Assembly: GCA_009838525.1 (NCBI GenBank)
Contig: VXRJ01000003.1
Coordinates: forward strand, 23,157 to 87,156
Source: Acidobacteriota bacterium
GTDB taxonomy: Bacteria; Acidobacteriota; Vicinamibacteria; Vicinamibacterales; UBA8438
Length of the DNA: 64,000 bases
Direction of reading: 5' to 3'
Numbering within the stretch: the stretch's first letter is position 1; each line of letters opens with the position of its first letter. The position numbers and the translations under genes are program-made. The notes under the pieces were generated by a model that did no database searches, was not told the origin of the DNA, and saw only the letters and a list, made by a program, of their open reading frames with translations. Of the stretch, positions 33,801-41,771 are shown piece by piece.

Positions 33801-34854
33801 ACGTCCCCTCGAACATCGACAGCCCCTGCGCGGAGGCGCGCCACTCGGCCTCGCTCCGGCCGTAGAGGCTGATCAGGCTCAGAACCGGGATGTCGAGCTT
33901 TCGCAGCGACTCGCCGGCGTCGGGGCCGGCGAAGCGGAACAGGAACGTCAGCGCCACGTCGGCGCGCGCTGCCCCGTCCGGATCGCGGAGCAGCGTCTCG
34001 AAAGCAACGCCGGCCGGATAGCCGAAGATCGGAATCGCTTCGGCGCCCTGTCGCTCGATCTCGGCGATGATCGCATCGACGAGCGCGGTGTCTCCGTCGT
34101 CGTAGCTCGATCCGTAGAAGCCCACCGCCACTCGCAACCCACCCGGCCGGTGCTTGCCGGCGGCCCGGCGCCAGGTATCGAACGCCTCCCAGTCGGCAAA
34201 CGCCCTGCCACCCGGCTCGGCGGCGTCTCCGCCCGTGCCTGGCAGGTCCGGGTAGTAGTAGCCGGCCTCCAGGCTCGGCTGCGGCTCCGGCACGTCGAGA
34301 CCCGGCACGCCGGCCGCCGACAGCACGTACTTCAGCAGCCCCACCTGGTTCGCGAATCCCGAGTACTCCCAGAACGCCCGTGCGCGGAGATCCCAGGCTA
34401 CCCCGCGTTCGACGTAGTGCTCCCGTGGCAGCAGACCCTCGCCGACGCCGAGCACGAGCCCCTGACCGGTGATCTGTTCGACAAGGTCGACGTCGTAAGT
34501 GGCGTCGAAGCGGTCGAGCGTGTGCGCGTCGTGGACGTGGAGAACAAGCACGTCGCTACGCAGCACCTCTTCAAGATCGACAGAGTCGAGCAGCGATTCG
34601 GTAACAAGAGTGACCGAGACGCGCTCGCGCAGTCCGGGACGCTCGTCGAGCACCGCCTTCCAGGCGCTCAGGATACCGGGCAACGTGGTGTCGCCGGTGA
34701 GATACGCGAGCCGGATCTCCTGCGCCGCGGCCGAACCGGCCGTGGCGACGGTCAGCAAGGCGACGCCGGCCGCGATCCGCGCGATCCGCTTGAGCCGGCC
34801 GCTACGTCCGCAGCCGGCCGCACGCCATCGGGCATCCACAACCGCGTATTCCAT
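30823..34854 (-). CDS. Exported, membrane-anchored CobN-type chelatase (HmuS-like)
   Basis: This 1,343-residue protein has the CobN / magnesium-chelatase large-subunit fold over its whole length. Signatures include HLGTHGTLEW at about residue 598, PTGKNFYGIDPDKVPKPAAW, GNGFWGEPMEDVFRLALSG and HSSSTMLYGALDNDDFFMY. Unlike cytoplasmic CobN it starts with a Sec signal peptide (basic residues 16-26, hydrophobic 27-40, AAAQ) and ends with one membrane helix and a basic tail (LWVGVPVLGLLALWRWRRRG). It should face the periplasm. No ChlI/ChlD or CobS/CobT partner is nearby. CobN-type proteins with ExbB- and DUF2149-like partners occur in the haem-uptake (hmu) loci of Bacteroidota, where HmuS is implicated in haem demetallation. 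The ATG at 34854 follows AAAGGTG, 10 bp after the DUF2149-like stop. Confidence 0.85.
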   Translation of the reverse strand: MEYAVVDARWRAAGCGRSGRLKRIARIAAGVALLTVATAGSAAAQEIRLAYLTGDTTLPGILSAWKAVLDERPGLRERVSVTLVTESLLDSVDLEEVLRSDVLVLHVHDAHTLDRFDATYDVDLVEQITGQGLVLGVGEGLLPREHYVERGVAWDLRARAFWEYSGFANQVGLLKYVLSAAGVPGLDVPEPQPSLEAGYYYPDLPGTGGDAAEPGGRAFADWEAFDTWRRAAGKHRPGGLRVAVGFYGSSYDDGDTALVDAIIAEIERQGAEAIPIFGYPAGVAFETLLRDPDGAARADVALTFLFRFAGPDAGESLRKLDIPVLSLISLYGRSEAEWRASAQGLSMFEGTFQIAAPELAGLVAPTVVGSKERRTDPDTGLTIISSQPISSRITLAVRRALGYAVLGATNNAEKRVAILFYNYPPGKAGIGASYLNVAESLANVLQRMQAAGYDLGGDDIDLSSEGLLDQMIARARNVGGYAPGELDAMLTRRGAARAWMGDYLRWLEGYAPELREKVVADWGRPEDVNLMARDGSFIIPALRFGNVAVLPQPARGWGADGEKLYHAKDLAPHHQYVATYSWLRAPEPVGFDADAVIHLGTHGTLEWLDGKDLGLSAADAPDALIADLPNLYVYNVDVVGEGLVARRRGMATLVDHMVPPFVRSGLLPELAVLSESVDDYHNNVHKNVQLAGAYADEIRRQAQDLGMVKDLGLDLGTGAEIEHDTLHAIEDYLIELRGQNIPYGLHAFGRTPGAEMRASTVDAIVSVDRDLLPDDTTVMAADMERRIVESGPRELGHLLHALDGGYVPVGNGGEPIRNPDAYPTGKNFYGIDPDKVPKPAAWTLGVSLADQMLEDHVAEHGRYPEKVSFVIWGTETMRHEGVLESQIFHLLGTRPVWDARGNVVDVEVVPARELGRPRVDIVIASAAEGMFNNVTRLMDEAVQRVKVLEEAENFVRRHYLATRAALIDRGYAEEEADRRAGVRIFDEPPGTFNLNTSRIAAASGTWDSDRPMTDEYLSKMGHGYGNGFWGEPMEDVFRLALSGTEKVVHSSSTMLYGALDNDDFFMYAGGLAAAVRNIDGESPQMVVTNTRDPGRPEMTGIDKFLGAEFRTRYVNPVWIEGMQREGYAGAGEMRAFVEYLWGWDATVPETVDDAMWNESFAVYVEDKHDLDLKAFFDEHSPHAYQDITGRMVETIRKGYWSADDATLDRLLREHVDSVAAHGVGCSTHTCGNPRLLRYVLEQGAVMNIPGPALEAYRTAMEEAIGADIESAAAEAEEFVRWNESRPSLTTMNIEGYRMEESADAAELLPAPPATGSDDRVWTPLWVGVPVLGLLALWRWRRRG

Positions 34855-34864
34855 ACCGCACCTT

Positions 34865-35197
34865 TCAGTCGGGCACGTAGACGACCTGTCCATCGGCCAG
34901 GCGATAGGCGGTGCCGAGGCGCTCACCCTGTCCCCCGAGCGTCTCGCCGGTCAGCTCGTAGGCTGTGATCTCGGTGCCCCGCTTGACGATGATCTCGCTC
35001 AGGCCATCGGCGTTGGTCTTGACCAGCGTCACCTCGCTCTCCGGATTGACCAGATCGCCGATGCGATAGACGGAAAAGAGCGTGATCATCAGGCCGACGA
35101 TGAACACCACCGACACGTCGAAGATGTTCGCCACGCCGGAGAGCGGATCCTCGTCTTCCGCGTCAGCGGGCGACGGCAGATGCAGAAAGCGTCCCAT
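34865..35197 (-). CDS. DUF2149-like, ExbD-shaped membrane protein
   Basis: This 110-residue protein has a short acidic N-terminus (ADAEDEDPLSGVANIFDV), one membrane helix (VVFIVGLMITLFSVY) and a roughly 65-residue C-terminal beta domain outside. Both this topology and its place directly after an ExbB-like gene mimic ExbD. I place it in DUF2149, a family that accompanies CobN-type genes in Bacteroidota and archaea. It overlaps the ExbB-like gene by 35 bp. The ATG at 35197 has GGAGGAAC upstream. Confidence 0.8.
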   Translation of the reverse strand: MGRFLHLPSPADAEDEDPLSGVANIFDVSVVFIVGLMITLFSVYRIGDLVNPESEVTLVKTNADGLSEIIVKRGTEITAYELTGETLGGQGERLGTAYRLADGQVVYVPD

Positions 35198-35849
35198 GGT
35201 GTCGTTCCTCCGGCGCGATTCCGCTCAGCGCGTCCCGCGCGAGCTCTCCGGCAAGGCGCTCGGCCAGGAACCGCTGCTCGCGCACAAACTCGTTGACCCA
35301 GCCGTGGCGCACGATCTGTATGACGTAGGCAATCGTCCCGGCCGCGAGGCCGACGATGGTCGTCGTGAAGGCGACGACCATCTGACCCGCCATCGCTTCG
35401 AGGTTGCCGGCCGTCAGCGAGGCCAACGCCGTCCCCATGGGAATCAGCGTCCCGAGCAGGCCCAGGCTGGGCCCCACCTTGACCAGCAGCCGCGACCCGT
35501 TCAACGTGCGCCGGACCCGCTCCTCGCGCTCCAGAACGAGGTGCTCGAGACCACCGTCGGAGAACGACGGCTTGTGGCGTTCGGCCTCGACGTCACGGAG
35601 CAGGCGGCGGAGCGGCGCCGGCAACGCCGCACGACGCCCGGCGTCGGCGCCCAGCACCGAACCGGCATCCAGCCACGCGTTGAGGTCGAAGCCGCTGCGC
35701 TCCCGCCGCCGGGCGAGCCATTCCATCACGCATCCGCCAGCCATGAAGACCGCCGCCGCCACCGCGACCCAGAGCATCGCGATCACCGGGAAGCGCAACA
35801 CCTGCGCCAGAGCGAACAGGCCGTTCTCGAGGGTTCCGAGCAGGCTCAC
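35163..35849 (-). CDS. MotA/TolQ/ExbB-family proton channel
   Basis: This 228-residue protein has three membrane helices: FPVIAMLWVAVAAAVFMAGG near the start, then VGPSLGLLGTLIPMGTAL with the family's conserved GPxLGLLGTLIPMG, and VVAFTTTIVGLAAGTIAYVI. This is the ExbB/TolQ core that uses the proton-motive force together with an ExbD-like partner, here the DUF2149-like protein. The GTG at 35849 overlaps the stop of the upstream membrane gene as GTGA and has GGAGG upstream. Confidence 0.9.
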   Translation of the reverse strand: MSLLGTLENGLFALAQVLRFPVIAMLWVAVAAAVFMAGGCVMEWLARRRERSGFDLNAWLDAGSVLGADAGRRAALPAPLRRLLRDVEAERHKPSFSDGGLEHLVLEREERVRRTLNGSRLLVKVGPSLGLLGTLIPMGTALASLTAGNLEAMAGQMVVAFTTTIVGLAAGTIAYVIQIVRHGWVNEFVREQRFLAERLAGELARDALSGIAPEERHHGTLSASAVAR

Positions 35850-36418
35850 CCGCGCCTCCGGAGCGTGTGCAGACCGCCGAATGCAACGACTGCGGCGAAC
35901 CCCAGGACTACGCCTGGATGCACGGAGGGCCTGACCATGTCTCCTGCAGCGAGGTTCATCCCCTGGGCCGCGCGCCATCCTCCGGCTACCCCCGGAGCGG
36001 CGGCGACGGCCAGTCCCAGCACGCCGAGTGCGGCCAGCGCGTCCTCACGGACCGAGCGCGCCGCAAACCCTGCATCGCGTGCCGCGGAAACGGCTGCAAG
36101 GGTGACGACACCCGCCGCCAGCAGGCACGCGAGCCACAGCGGCAGGCCGTAGCCGTCCAGCACCCTGCTCCATAACCCGCCTGCCGTTCCGGCGACCAGC
36201 GGAGCCACCAGCGATGCCGGAACTCCTCGCGGACGAACGAGCGACAGGCCGGCAGCGGCCGCGACGAGCACGCCGGTCCATCCCGGATCCGGGCGGAGCC
36301 AGGCGCTGCCGATCAGGAATCCGGCCGCCAGCGCCAGGGCGCCGTAGCGGTCCCGCGCCTCGGTCGCTAAGACCGAAGCAGCGAGCGCGCACAACAGACC
36401 GACGGCATGTAGCGGCAA
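35846..36418 (-). CDS. Polytopic membrane protein, first gene of the CobN operon
   Basis: This 190-residue protein has about six short hydrophobic helices (LLCALAASVLATE, ALALAAGFLIGSAWL, LWLACLLAAGVVTLAAVSAA, ALAALGVLGLAVAAAPGVAGG, VVLGFAAVVAFGGL) and ends with a basic tail. I do not recognise a family. By position it corresponds to the extra membrane protein (HmuT-like) found between CobN and ExbB in hmu loci, but this is inferred from context only. It is translationally coupled to the ExbB-like gene. Confidence 0.72.
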   Translation of the reverse strand: MPLHAVGLLCALAASVLATEARDRYGALALAAGFLIGSAWLRPDPGWTGVLVAAAAGLSLVRPRGVPASLVAPLVAGTAGGLWSRVLDGYGLPLWLACLLAAGVVTLAAVSAARDAGFAARSVREDALAALGVLGLAVAAAPGVAGGWRAAQGMNLAAGDMVRPSVHPGVVLGFAAVVAFGGLHTLRRRG

Positions 36419-36497
36419 AATGAAGAAGCCCCGGGAAATCGGCGTGTTCGGACAGTCGCCTCACTCTATACGAGCGCCCCGAACGACGCCGTCGACT

Positions 36498-36538
36498 TTC
36501 AGGAATTCTTCAGGAACTCTTCAGGAACTCTTCAGAAC
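36498..36538. repeat. Tandem 11-bp repeats in the divergent promoter region
   Basis: TTCAGGAATTC, TTCAGGAACTC and TTCAGGAACTC stand head to tail, followed by a partial fourth unit TTCAGAAC. The 11-bp period places every unit on the same DNA face. The array lies 80 bp upstream of the CobN operon's first gene and 119 bp upstream of the TonB receptor gene, so one factor could control both. No cobalamin riboswitch core is visible in this 238-bp gap. Confidence 0.75.
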
Positions 36539-36656
36539 GGCGCTACGAGCACTCGCTACACTCCGTTTTCGCGTCGAGTCTTCTACGTCAGCAGCTTGGC
36601 ATCGCCTGGGTTTCCACACGTCGGCGCCCCCGTCGTCGACCCAGAGGAAGGACATC

Positions 36657-39020
36657 ATGACGACCCGGTATTCCGCCCTACTCGGCATTCTGCTGTGTTC
36701 GCTTGCCGTCGCTCCCCTCGGCGCCCAGGAGTCGACGATCGTGGCCGGCACGGTCACCGACTCGTCCGGCGGGGTCCTGCCAGGCGCCACCATCGAGGCG
36801 CTCCGCGGGCTGCGGGTGATTTCGACCGCGACCGCCGGGGCTGACGGACGGTTCCAACTGGATCTGCCCTCGGGCGAACGCTATCGCGTGACGGCGCGAC
36901 TCGACGGATTCGCGGCCGGCGAGATCGATCTCATTGCGGCCGACGACGCGACCGCCGACTTCCGGCTCGGCATCGCCCCGCTGACCGACACGGTCGTCGT
37001 CACCGCGTCACGGACCGCGGAGGGGAGCGCGTCGGTCATGGATTCCCACTCGGTCTTCACCGAGGACGACATCGAGACGCTCGGAAGCCACTCTGTCGCG
37101 GACGTCCTGCGCTACGTGCCCGGCCTGAACATCGAGTCGACCGGGCGCGAAGGCCAGCTTGCATCGGTCTTCGCGCGCGGCGGCGAATCGGACTACAACC
37201 ACGTGATGATCGACGGCGTCCGCGTGAACGCCAACGGCGGCTACTACGACTTCAGCCGCGTCTCGGCCAACGAGATCGAGCGGGTCGAGGTGGTGCGGGG
37301 CGCCCAGTCGGCGCTCTACGGCTCGGACGCGATCGGCTCCGTCATCCAGATCTTCACGAAGCGGGGAGCGCCGGACAGCGGCCCGGGGCTGGCCGGCTCC
37401 ATCGAGGGAGGCTCGTTCGGGACCGCCCGCGGCGACCTGCGGGTGCTGGGCGGCGCCCAGCAGCGCGTCGACTACCAGCTCGGCGTCGCCTACCGCGGAA
37501 CCGACGGCGCGTTTGGGGACCGCCTGACGGAGCGCGACCGCTTCGATCAGCATTCGATCGACGGCAACGTCGGCGCGATCATCGGTGACAGCACCAGGCT
37601 GCGGACCGGGTTCCGCTACAGCAACGCCCGCGCCAACTCCGTCGGCCCGATCACCTACGCGCCGGGCGACACCGGCACCGGCTACGACACGGACGACCTG
37701 ACCTGGCACCTCGACTTCGACCAGACCCTCTCCTCGCGCATCGACCATTCCGCAACCGTGAGCTACTTCCGATCCGGGCGCGAGTCCGTGGACGCCATCG
37801 GCGATCCGCAATACCGCGTCTTCGCGATCCTGGAAGGAACGCCGGGCGCGCTCTATCCGGCCGGGCCGCGGCTGGTACGGTTGCTGGACCAGGCGGCATT
37901 CGACACATTGGCTGCCGATCCTTCCAGTCTCGGCGCCGGCCAGTTCCTCGCACAGACCGGCCCGTTCAGCGGCTTCGACTGGCCCTTCGAATTCGAGGCG
38001 CAACTGCGGCGGCCCGCCGCCCGCTACCAGCTCAACGCGATCTGGATGGGTAACCAGGTCCTGAGCGCCGGGTATGACTACTACAGCGAGACCAATGCAC
38101 TCGACGAGTTGCAGACGGTGGCGAACCACTCCTACTTCGTACAGCAGCAGTTCAACGTCGCCGACGCCTGGTTCGTCACCGCCGGGACGCGTATCGACGA
38201 CAACGCCCACTACGGCGCGTCGGTCAATCCGAAGCTGTCGGCAGGAGGGTACCCGCTGCCCTTCCAAGAGGGCCCGCTCTCGTCGCTGAAGGTGTCGGCC
38301 AACATCGGCCGCGGCATCAAGAACCCGAGCTTCTCGCAGCTGTACAGCTCGCAGTGGGTCGACGGAAACCTGTTGCTGCTGCCGGAGGAGGCAGTTACGG
38401 TCGACGCGGGCGCCGAGCTCACATTCGACGACCAGCGCTGGCTCGCGAGCTTCACCTGGTTCAACAACAACTACGAGAACCAAATCGCCTATTCACCCTC
38501 ACCCGGCTTCGGGGGCGACGGCCTGCCCGACTACGTCAACATCGACGGGTCGCGCGCCGGCGGCATCGAGTTCGAGTTCGGCCTGCAGCGGCCGATCGGC
38601 GGGCTCACCGCGAACGCCTCCTACGCCCTCGTCGACACCGAGGTGGTCACCAACGTCAGCACCAGCCAGCAGTTCCAGCCCGGCCAGCCGCTGCTGCGCC
38701 GGCCGCTGCATTCCGGCAACCTGCGCGTCGGCTACACGCGGGGGCGCGGCAGCCTGAACCTGAACCTGCGGGTGGTGGGGAACCGGCACGACAGTGCGTT
38801 CCTCGGCCTCGTGCGCGCCTCGGATGGGCGCAGCGTCGACATCACCGTCAATCCGGGCTACACGCTGCTCACTCTCGGCGGACAGTTCCGCGTGCACCAA
38901 GACCTGACGCTCTTCCTGCGGATCGACAACGTGACGGACGAGATGTACGACAGCGCGCTCGGCTACCCGGCCCTGCCGCGTGCGGTGGTCGCCGGCGGAC
39001 GCTTCAACGTCGGCGGCTGA
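36657..39020 (+). CDS. TonB-dependent receptor, BtuB-like, with carboxypeptidase-regulatory domain
   Basis: This 787-residue outer-membrane receptor has a signal peptide ending PLGAQ. A CarboxypepD_reg beta sandwich follows (about 25-105; GTVTDSSGGVLPGATIEAL). The plug has VADVLRYVPGLNIES, FARGGESDYNHVMIDGVRVN and RGAQSALYGSDAIGSVIQI, the last typical of BtuB/vitamin and haem receptors. A 22-strand barrel completes it. It imports a scarce ligand with TonB energy, and the neighbouring chelatase points to a tetrapyrrole. The ATG at 36657 has AGGAAGGA upstream. The gene is followed by the PepSY-TM gene. Confidence 0.9.
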   Translation: MTTRYSALLGILLCSLAVAPLGAQESTIVAGTVTDSSGGVLPGATIEALRGLRVISTATAGADGRFQLDLPSGERYRVTARLDGFAAGEIDLIAADDATADFRLGIAPLTDTVVVTASRTAEGSASVMDSHSVFTEDDIETLGSHSVADVLRYVPGLNIESTGREGQLASVFARGGESDYNHVMIDGVRVNANGGYYDFSRVSANEIERVEVVRGAQSALYGSDAIGSVIQIFTKRGAPDSGPGLAGSIEGGSFGTARGDLRVLGGAQQRVDYQLGVAYRGTDGAFGDRLTERDRFDQHSIDGNVGAIIGDSTRLRTGFRYSNARANSVGPITYAPGDTGTGYDTDDLTWHLDFDQTLSSRIDHSATVSYFRSGRESVDAIGDPQYRVFAILEGTPGALYPAGPRLVRLLDQAAFDTLAADPSSLGAGQFLAQTGPFSGFDWPFEFEAQLRRPAARYQLNAIWMGNQVLSAGYDYYSETNALDELQTVANHSYFVQQQFNVADAWFVTAGTRIDDNAHYGASVNPKLSAGGYPLPFQEGPLSSLKVSANIGRGIKNPSFSQLYSSQWVDGNLLLLPEEAVTVDAGAELTFDDQRWLASFTWFNNNYENQIAYSPSPGFGGDGLPDYVNIDGSRAGGIEFEFGLQRPIGGLTANASYALVDTEVVTNVSTSQQFQPGQPLLRRPLHSGNLRVGYTRGRGSLNLNLRVVGNRHDSAFLGLVRASDGRSVDITVNPGYTLLTLGGQFRVHQDLTLFLRIDNVTDEMYDSALGYPALPRAVVAGGRFNVGG

Positions 39021-39061
39021 TCGCGCGTCTCAGGGCTCCGAGGCACACGGAGATCATCAAC

Positions 39062-40258
39062 TTGAGCCCGCTCGACCGTTCGGGCCCGTTGCGGCGCGTG
39101 CTGTTCCAGGTGCACCTCTGGATCGGCGTGGCGGCTGCGCTCTATGTCCTCGTCGTCTCGGTGACGGGAGCCGCTCTGGTCTTCCGCATCCACCTGCAGC
39201 GCGCCGTGCACCCGGAACTGCTCACGGCGCAAACCGACGGCCCGCAGGCGGACATGGCGACCGTCCTGGAACGGGTGCGGGACGCCTACCCGCAGGGGCG
39301 GCTGGTCGGCGCCGATTCGCCGACCACCGTCCGGCCGACCCATCTCGCGTACGTCACCGAGGACAGCGGGTTCCATACCGTGCTCATCGACCCGGTCACC
39401 GCCGACGTGCTGGGCGAGCTGCCCGAGCACTCGGTGATACGTACCCTCCAGGATCTGCACTTCGACCTGCTCGCCGGCCGCACCGGTCGGGTGGTCAACG
39501 GGGTCGGGGCGCTCTGCCTGCTCCTGCTCTGCGCCACCGGCCCGTTCATCTGGTGGCCCGGCCGGGCGGGATGGCGGCGCGGCTTCACTGTCGACTGGCG
39601 CCGGCCCTGGAAACGGGTGACCTGGGAGCTGCACGGCGCGGTGGGCATCTGGACGCTCGTTCTTACCGCCGGCTGGGCCGTCACCGGGGCCTACTTCGTA
39701 TTCCCCGACGAGTTCCGCGCGGCGGTCAACCGGATCTCGCCACTGAGCACGGTCACTGCGCCGCAATCGAGTACCGACGGCGCCGCCTACGAACCGCGCC
39801 CGAGTTGGCGCGAGATGATCGAACTCGCCCGACCGGCGGAACCCGACGCCTTCGTCGCGAGGGTCGTCCTGCCTGCGACCGACGAGGCGGCTTTCCAGGT
39901 GCTGTTCACTGACCGGCAACCCACACGGCTGGGCATACGCCATCTGCGGACGGTCTACCTCGACCAGTACACCGGCGAGCGGCTCGCCACGCCAGCGGCG
40001 CCCGCTCCCACGCTCGGCGACAACGTGATGGCCTGGATCGGCCCGCTGCACTTCGGAAACTTCGGAGGACCAGGCATCCGCGCGGTGTGGCTCGTCGCCG
40101 GCCTGGCGCCGGGCCTGCTGGCGGCAACCGGCCTCATCTTGTGGTGGACCCGCGTAGTCGCGCCCCGGTGGCGAGGCCGGCGAGTACCGGAGGCCGAGAT
40201 GCAACCGCTGCACGCGAGTCGCGCCGGTGACGGAGGACGTAAGCAGGCGAGCGCATGA
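39062..40258 (+). CDS. PepSY-TM inner-membrane protein
   Basis: This 398-residue protein has the PepSY_TM layout: first helix (WIGVAAALYVLVVSVTGAALVF) and a PepSY-like periplasmic domain with LIDPVTADVLGE and LHFDLLAGRTGRVVNGVGAL. Two central helices (ALCLLLLCATGPFIWW; LHGAVGIWTLVLTAGWAVTG) and a last helix before a basic tail follow. Such proteins accompany siderophore and haem TonB receptors and may act as membrane reductases. The start is TTG at 39062 with GGAGAT upstream. Its stop overlaps the DUF1800 start as ATGA. Confidence 0.87.
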   Translation: MSPLDRSGPLRRVLFQVHLWIGVAAALYVLVVSVTGAALVFRIHLQRAVHPELLTAQTDGPQADMATVLERVRDAYPQGRLVGADSPTTVRPTHLAYVTEDSGFHTVLIDPVTADVLGELPEHSVIRTLQDLHFDLLAGRTGRVVNGVGALCLLLLCATGPFIWWPGRAGWRRGFTVDWRRPWKRVTWELHGAVGIWTLVLTAGWAVTGAYFVFPDEFRAAVNRISPLSTVTAPQSSTDGAAYEPRPSWREMIELARPAEPDAFVARVVLPATDEAAFQVLFTDRQPTRLGIRHLRTVYLDQYTGERLATPAAPAPTLGDNVMAWIGPLHFGNFGGPGIRAVWLVAGLAPGLLAATGLILWWTRVVAPRWRGRRVPEAEMQPLHASRAGDGGRKQASA

Positions 40259-41751
40259 GAGGAACCGTGAATCGGATGCAGGGACCCGTGGCGGGCAACG
40301 CGCTGTCGACCACGGAACGGCGACACCTGTTGCGCCGTCTCGCCTTCACGGCGACTCCGGACCTGGATCGGGCCATCCAGGGGATGTCGGCGGACGAGGC
40401 CCTGTCGGTGCTCGTGCGCGCGGCTCGAGACGCGCCGTACCCGCAGGCCCCGGAGGCTGCCAGCGGGATCTGGAGGAACCCGGCTCTGCGATTCGACGGC
40501 CTGTCCGACGAGGACTTCGAGGCGATCGCCGACCGGCAGGCGGAACGCGCGCGGGCCGCGACCGGGGAAGTGCGCCGGTGGTGGCTGGCGGAGCTGCTTA
40601 CCTCCCCGGCCCCGCTGCGCGAGAACCTCGTCCTGTTCCTGCATGGCGTGTTCGGCAGCAACACGGGCTCGGTCGACGCCCCGCACGCGCTTCACGGACG
40701 CAACGCCCTGCTCCGCCGACAGTGTCTGGGCACGGTCCCGGATCTGCTCGCGAGCCTCGTCGTCGACCCGGCCATGATGATCCAGGTCGGGATGGACGGG
40801 CACCGGCGGCTGCGTGTATCCGATCGTCCCGCCAAGCTCATTCTCGATCACTGGACGGTCGGTGCGGACGCCTACGAACCGCGCGACATCGAAGAGCTTT
40901 CGAGAGCGCTCACCGGCTGGCTCCTGGTGGCGCCCGAGGGTCGCGAGCCGACGCGGCCGCTCGATCCCAGGGCGTCCCGAGCGGCCCGGCGCACCGGCCT
41001 CGTGCCGATCTTCCGGCCTGACGAGTTCGATGCCGGACCGAAGACGATTCTCGGCCGCACGCATCCGTTCGATGCGCGTTCGGCCGTCAGGTGGCTCGCC
41101 TCGCACGAGGCGACGGCTCGCCGGTTCGGGCGCCTGCTCATGACCCATCTCGGAGTCGAGGACGGCGGCGCGGCCCTGGAGACCCGACTGCTCAGTGCCT
41201 ACCGGACGACGGGCGGTTCCCTCGAGGCGATGCTCCGCGAAATCGTGCGGTCCGATGCCTTCTGGTCGGAGTCGTCGCGGTGGGCCCTGATCAAGAGCCC
41301 GGTCCATCTCGCGGCCGGCGCCTGCCGGCAGTTGGGCATCGCATCCCCTCCCGTCGCCGCGATGGATAGCTGGCTGCGGGCGAGCGGCCAGGCGCTGCTC
41401 GACACGCCCAACAACGGCGAGGGCGGCTGGCCCGGGCAGGAGGCCTGGGTTACACCTGCGGCGCGCCTCACGGTGCGGTACTATCTGGCCGCCGCCCTGG
41501 CTGACCGATTGCCGCCCCTCGGTCTCGAACGTCCCGGCCCGTCTACCGGCGAAGCGGCAGTTGCGTTCACCGTACCGATCGAGACCCCGCTCCGTGACGC
41601 GTCCGCCGCGGCGCTGCTCGAGCGACTCGACCCGGCTCCCGGCCTGGACGCGGGAGCCATCGAAACGGAAGTTGCCGGTGTCAACTCGCCGGAAGGGCGG
41701 AGTGCCTTCATCCGGCGCGTGATGATGTCTCCGCAGTATCAACTGGCGTAA
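40255..41751 (+). CDS. DUF1800 protein
   Basis: This 498-residue protein has the DUF1800 pattern: RHLLRRLAFTATPD at the start, LTSPAPLRENLVLFLHGVFGS, then ELSRALTGW and the terminal RVMMSPQYQLA. The C-terminal half has KTILGRTHPFDA and several helical repeats. DUF1800 proteins are nearly always encoded beside DUF1501, as here, and are thought to be exported, but no clear signal peptide is seen. The function of the pair is unknown. Translation is coupled to the PepSY-TM gene by ATGA. Confidence 0.88.
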   Translation: MRGTVNRMQGPVAGNALSTTERRHLLRRLAFTATPDLDRAIQGMSADEALSVLVRAARDAPYPQAPEAASGIWRNPALRFDGLSDEDFEAIADRQAERARAATGEVRRWWLAELLTSPAPLRENLVLFLHGVFGSNTGSVDAPHALHGRNALLRRQCLGTVPDLLASLVVDPAMMIQVGMDGHRRLRVSDRPAKLILDHWTVGADAYEPRDIEELSRALTGWLLVAPEGREPTRPLDPRASRAARRTGLVPIFRPDEFDAGPKTILGRTHPFDARSAVRWLASHEATARRFGRLLMTHLGVEDGGAALETRLLSAYRTTGGSLEAMLREIVRSDAFWSESSRWALIKSPVHLAAGACRQLGIASPPVAAMDSWLRASGQALLDTPNNGEGGWPGQEAWVTPAARLTVRYYLAAALADRLPPLGLERPGPSTGEAAVAFTVPIETPLRDASAAALLERLDPAPGLDAGAIETEVAGVNSPEGRSAFIRRVMMSPQYQLA

Positions 41752-41771
41752 GCGCCAGCGTGGAGGACCCC

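Noticed and set aside
30754..34968. A 1,404-codon open frame on the + strand opposite the CobN-like gene
   Set aside because: It is the antisense shadow of a GC-rich coding gene. Its translation is Arg/Val/His-rich without domains, while the minus strand gives a full CobN protein.
36419..36656. Cobalamin riboswitch before the BtuB-like receptor
   Set aside because: No B12-box-like core or typical paired elements are visible in the 238-bp gap, so the ligand cannot be called cobalamin from regulation.
38354..39061. N-terminal extension of the PepSY-TM frame by 236 codons into the TonB receptor gene
   Set aside because: The extension is Arg/Ala-rich out-of-frame translation of the receptor. 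A TTG with a ribosome site at 39062 starts the conserved part.
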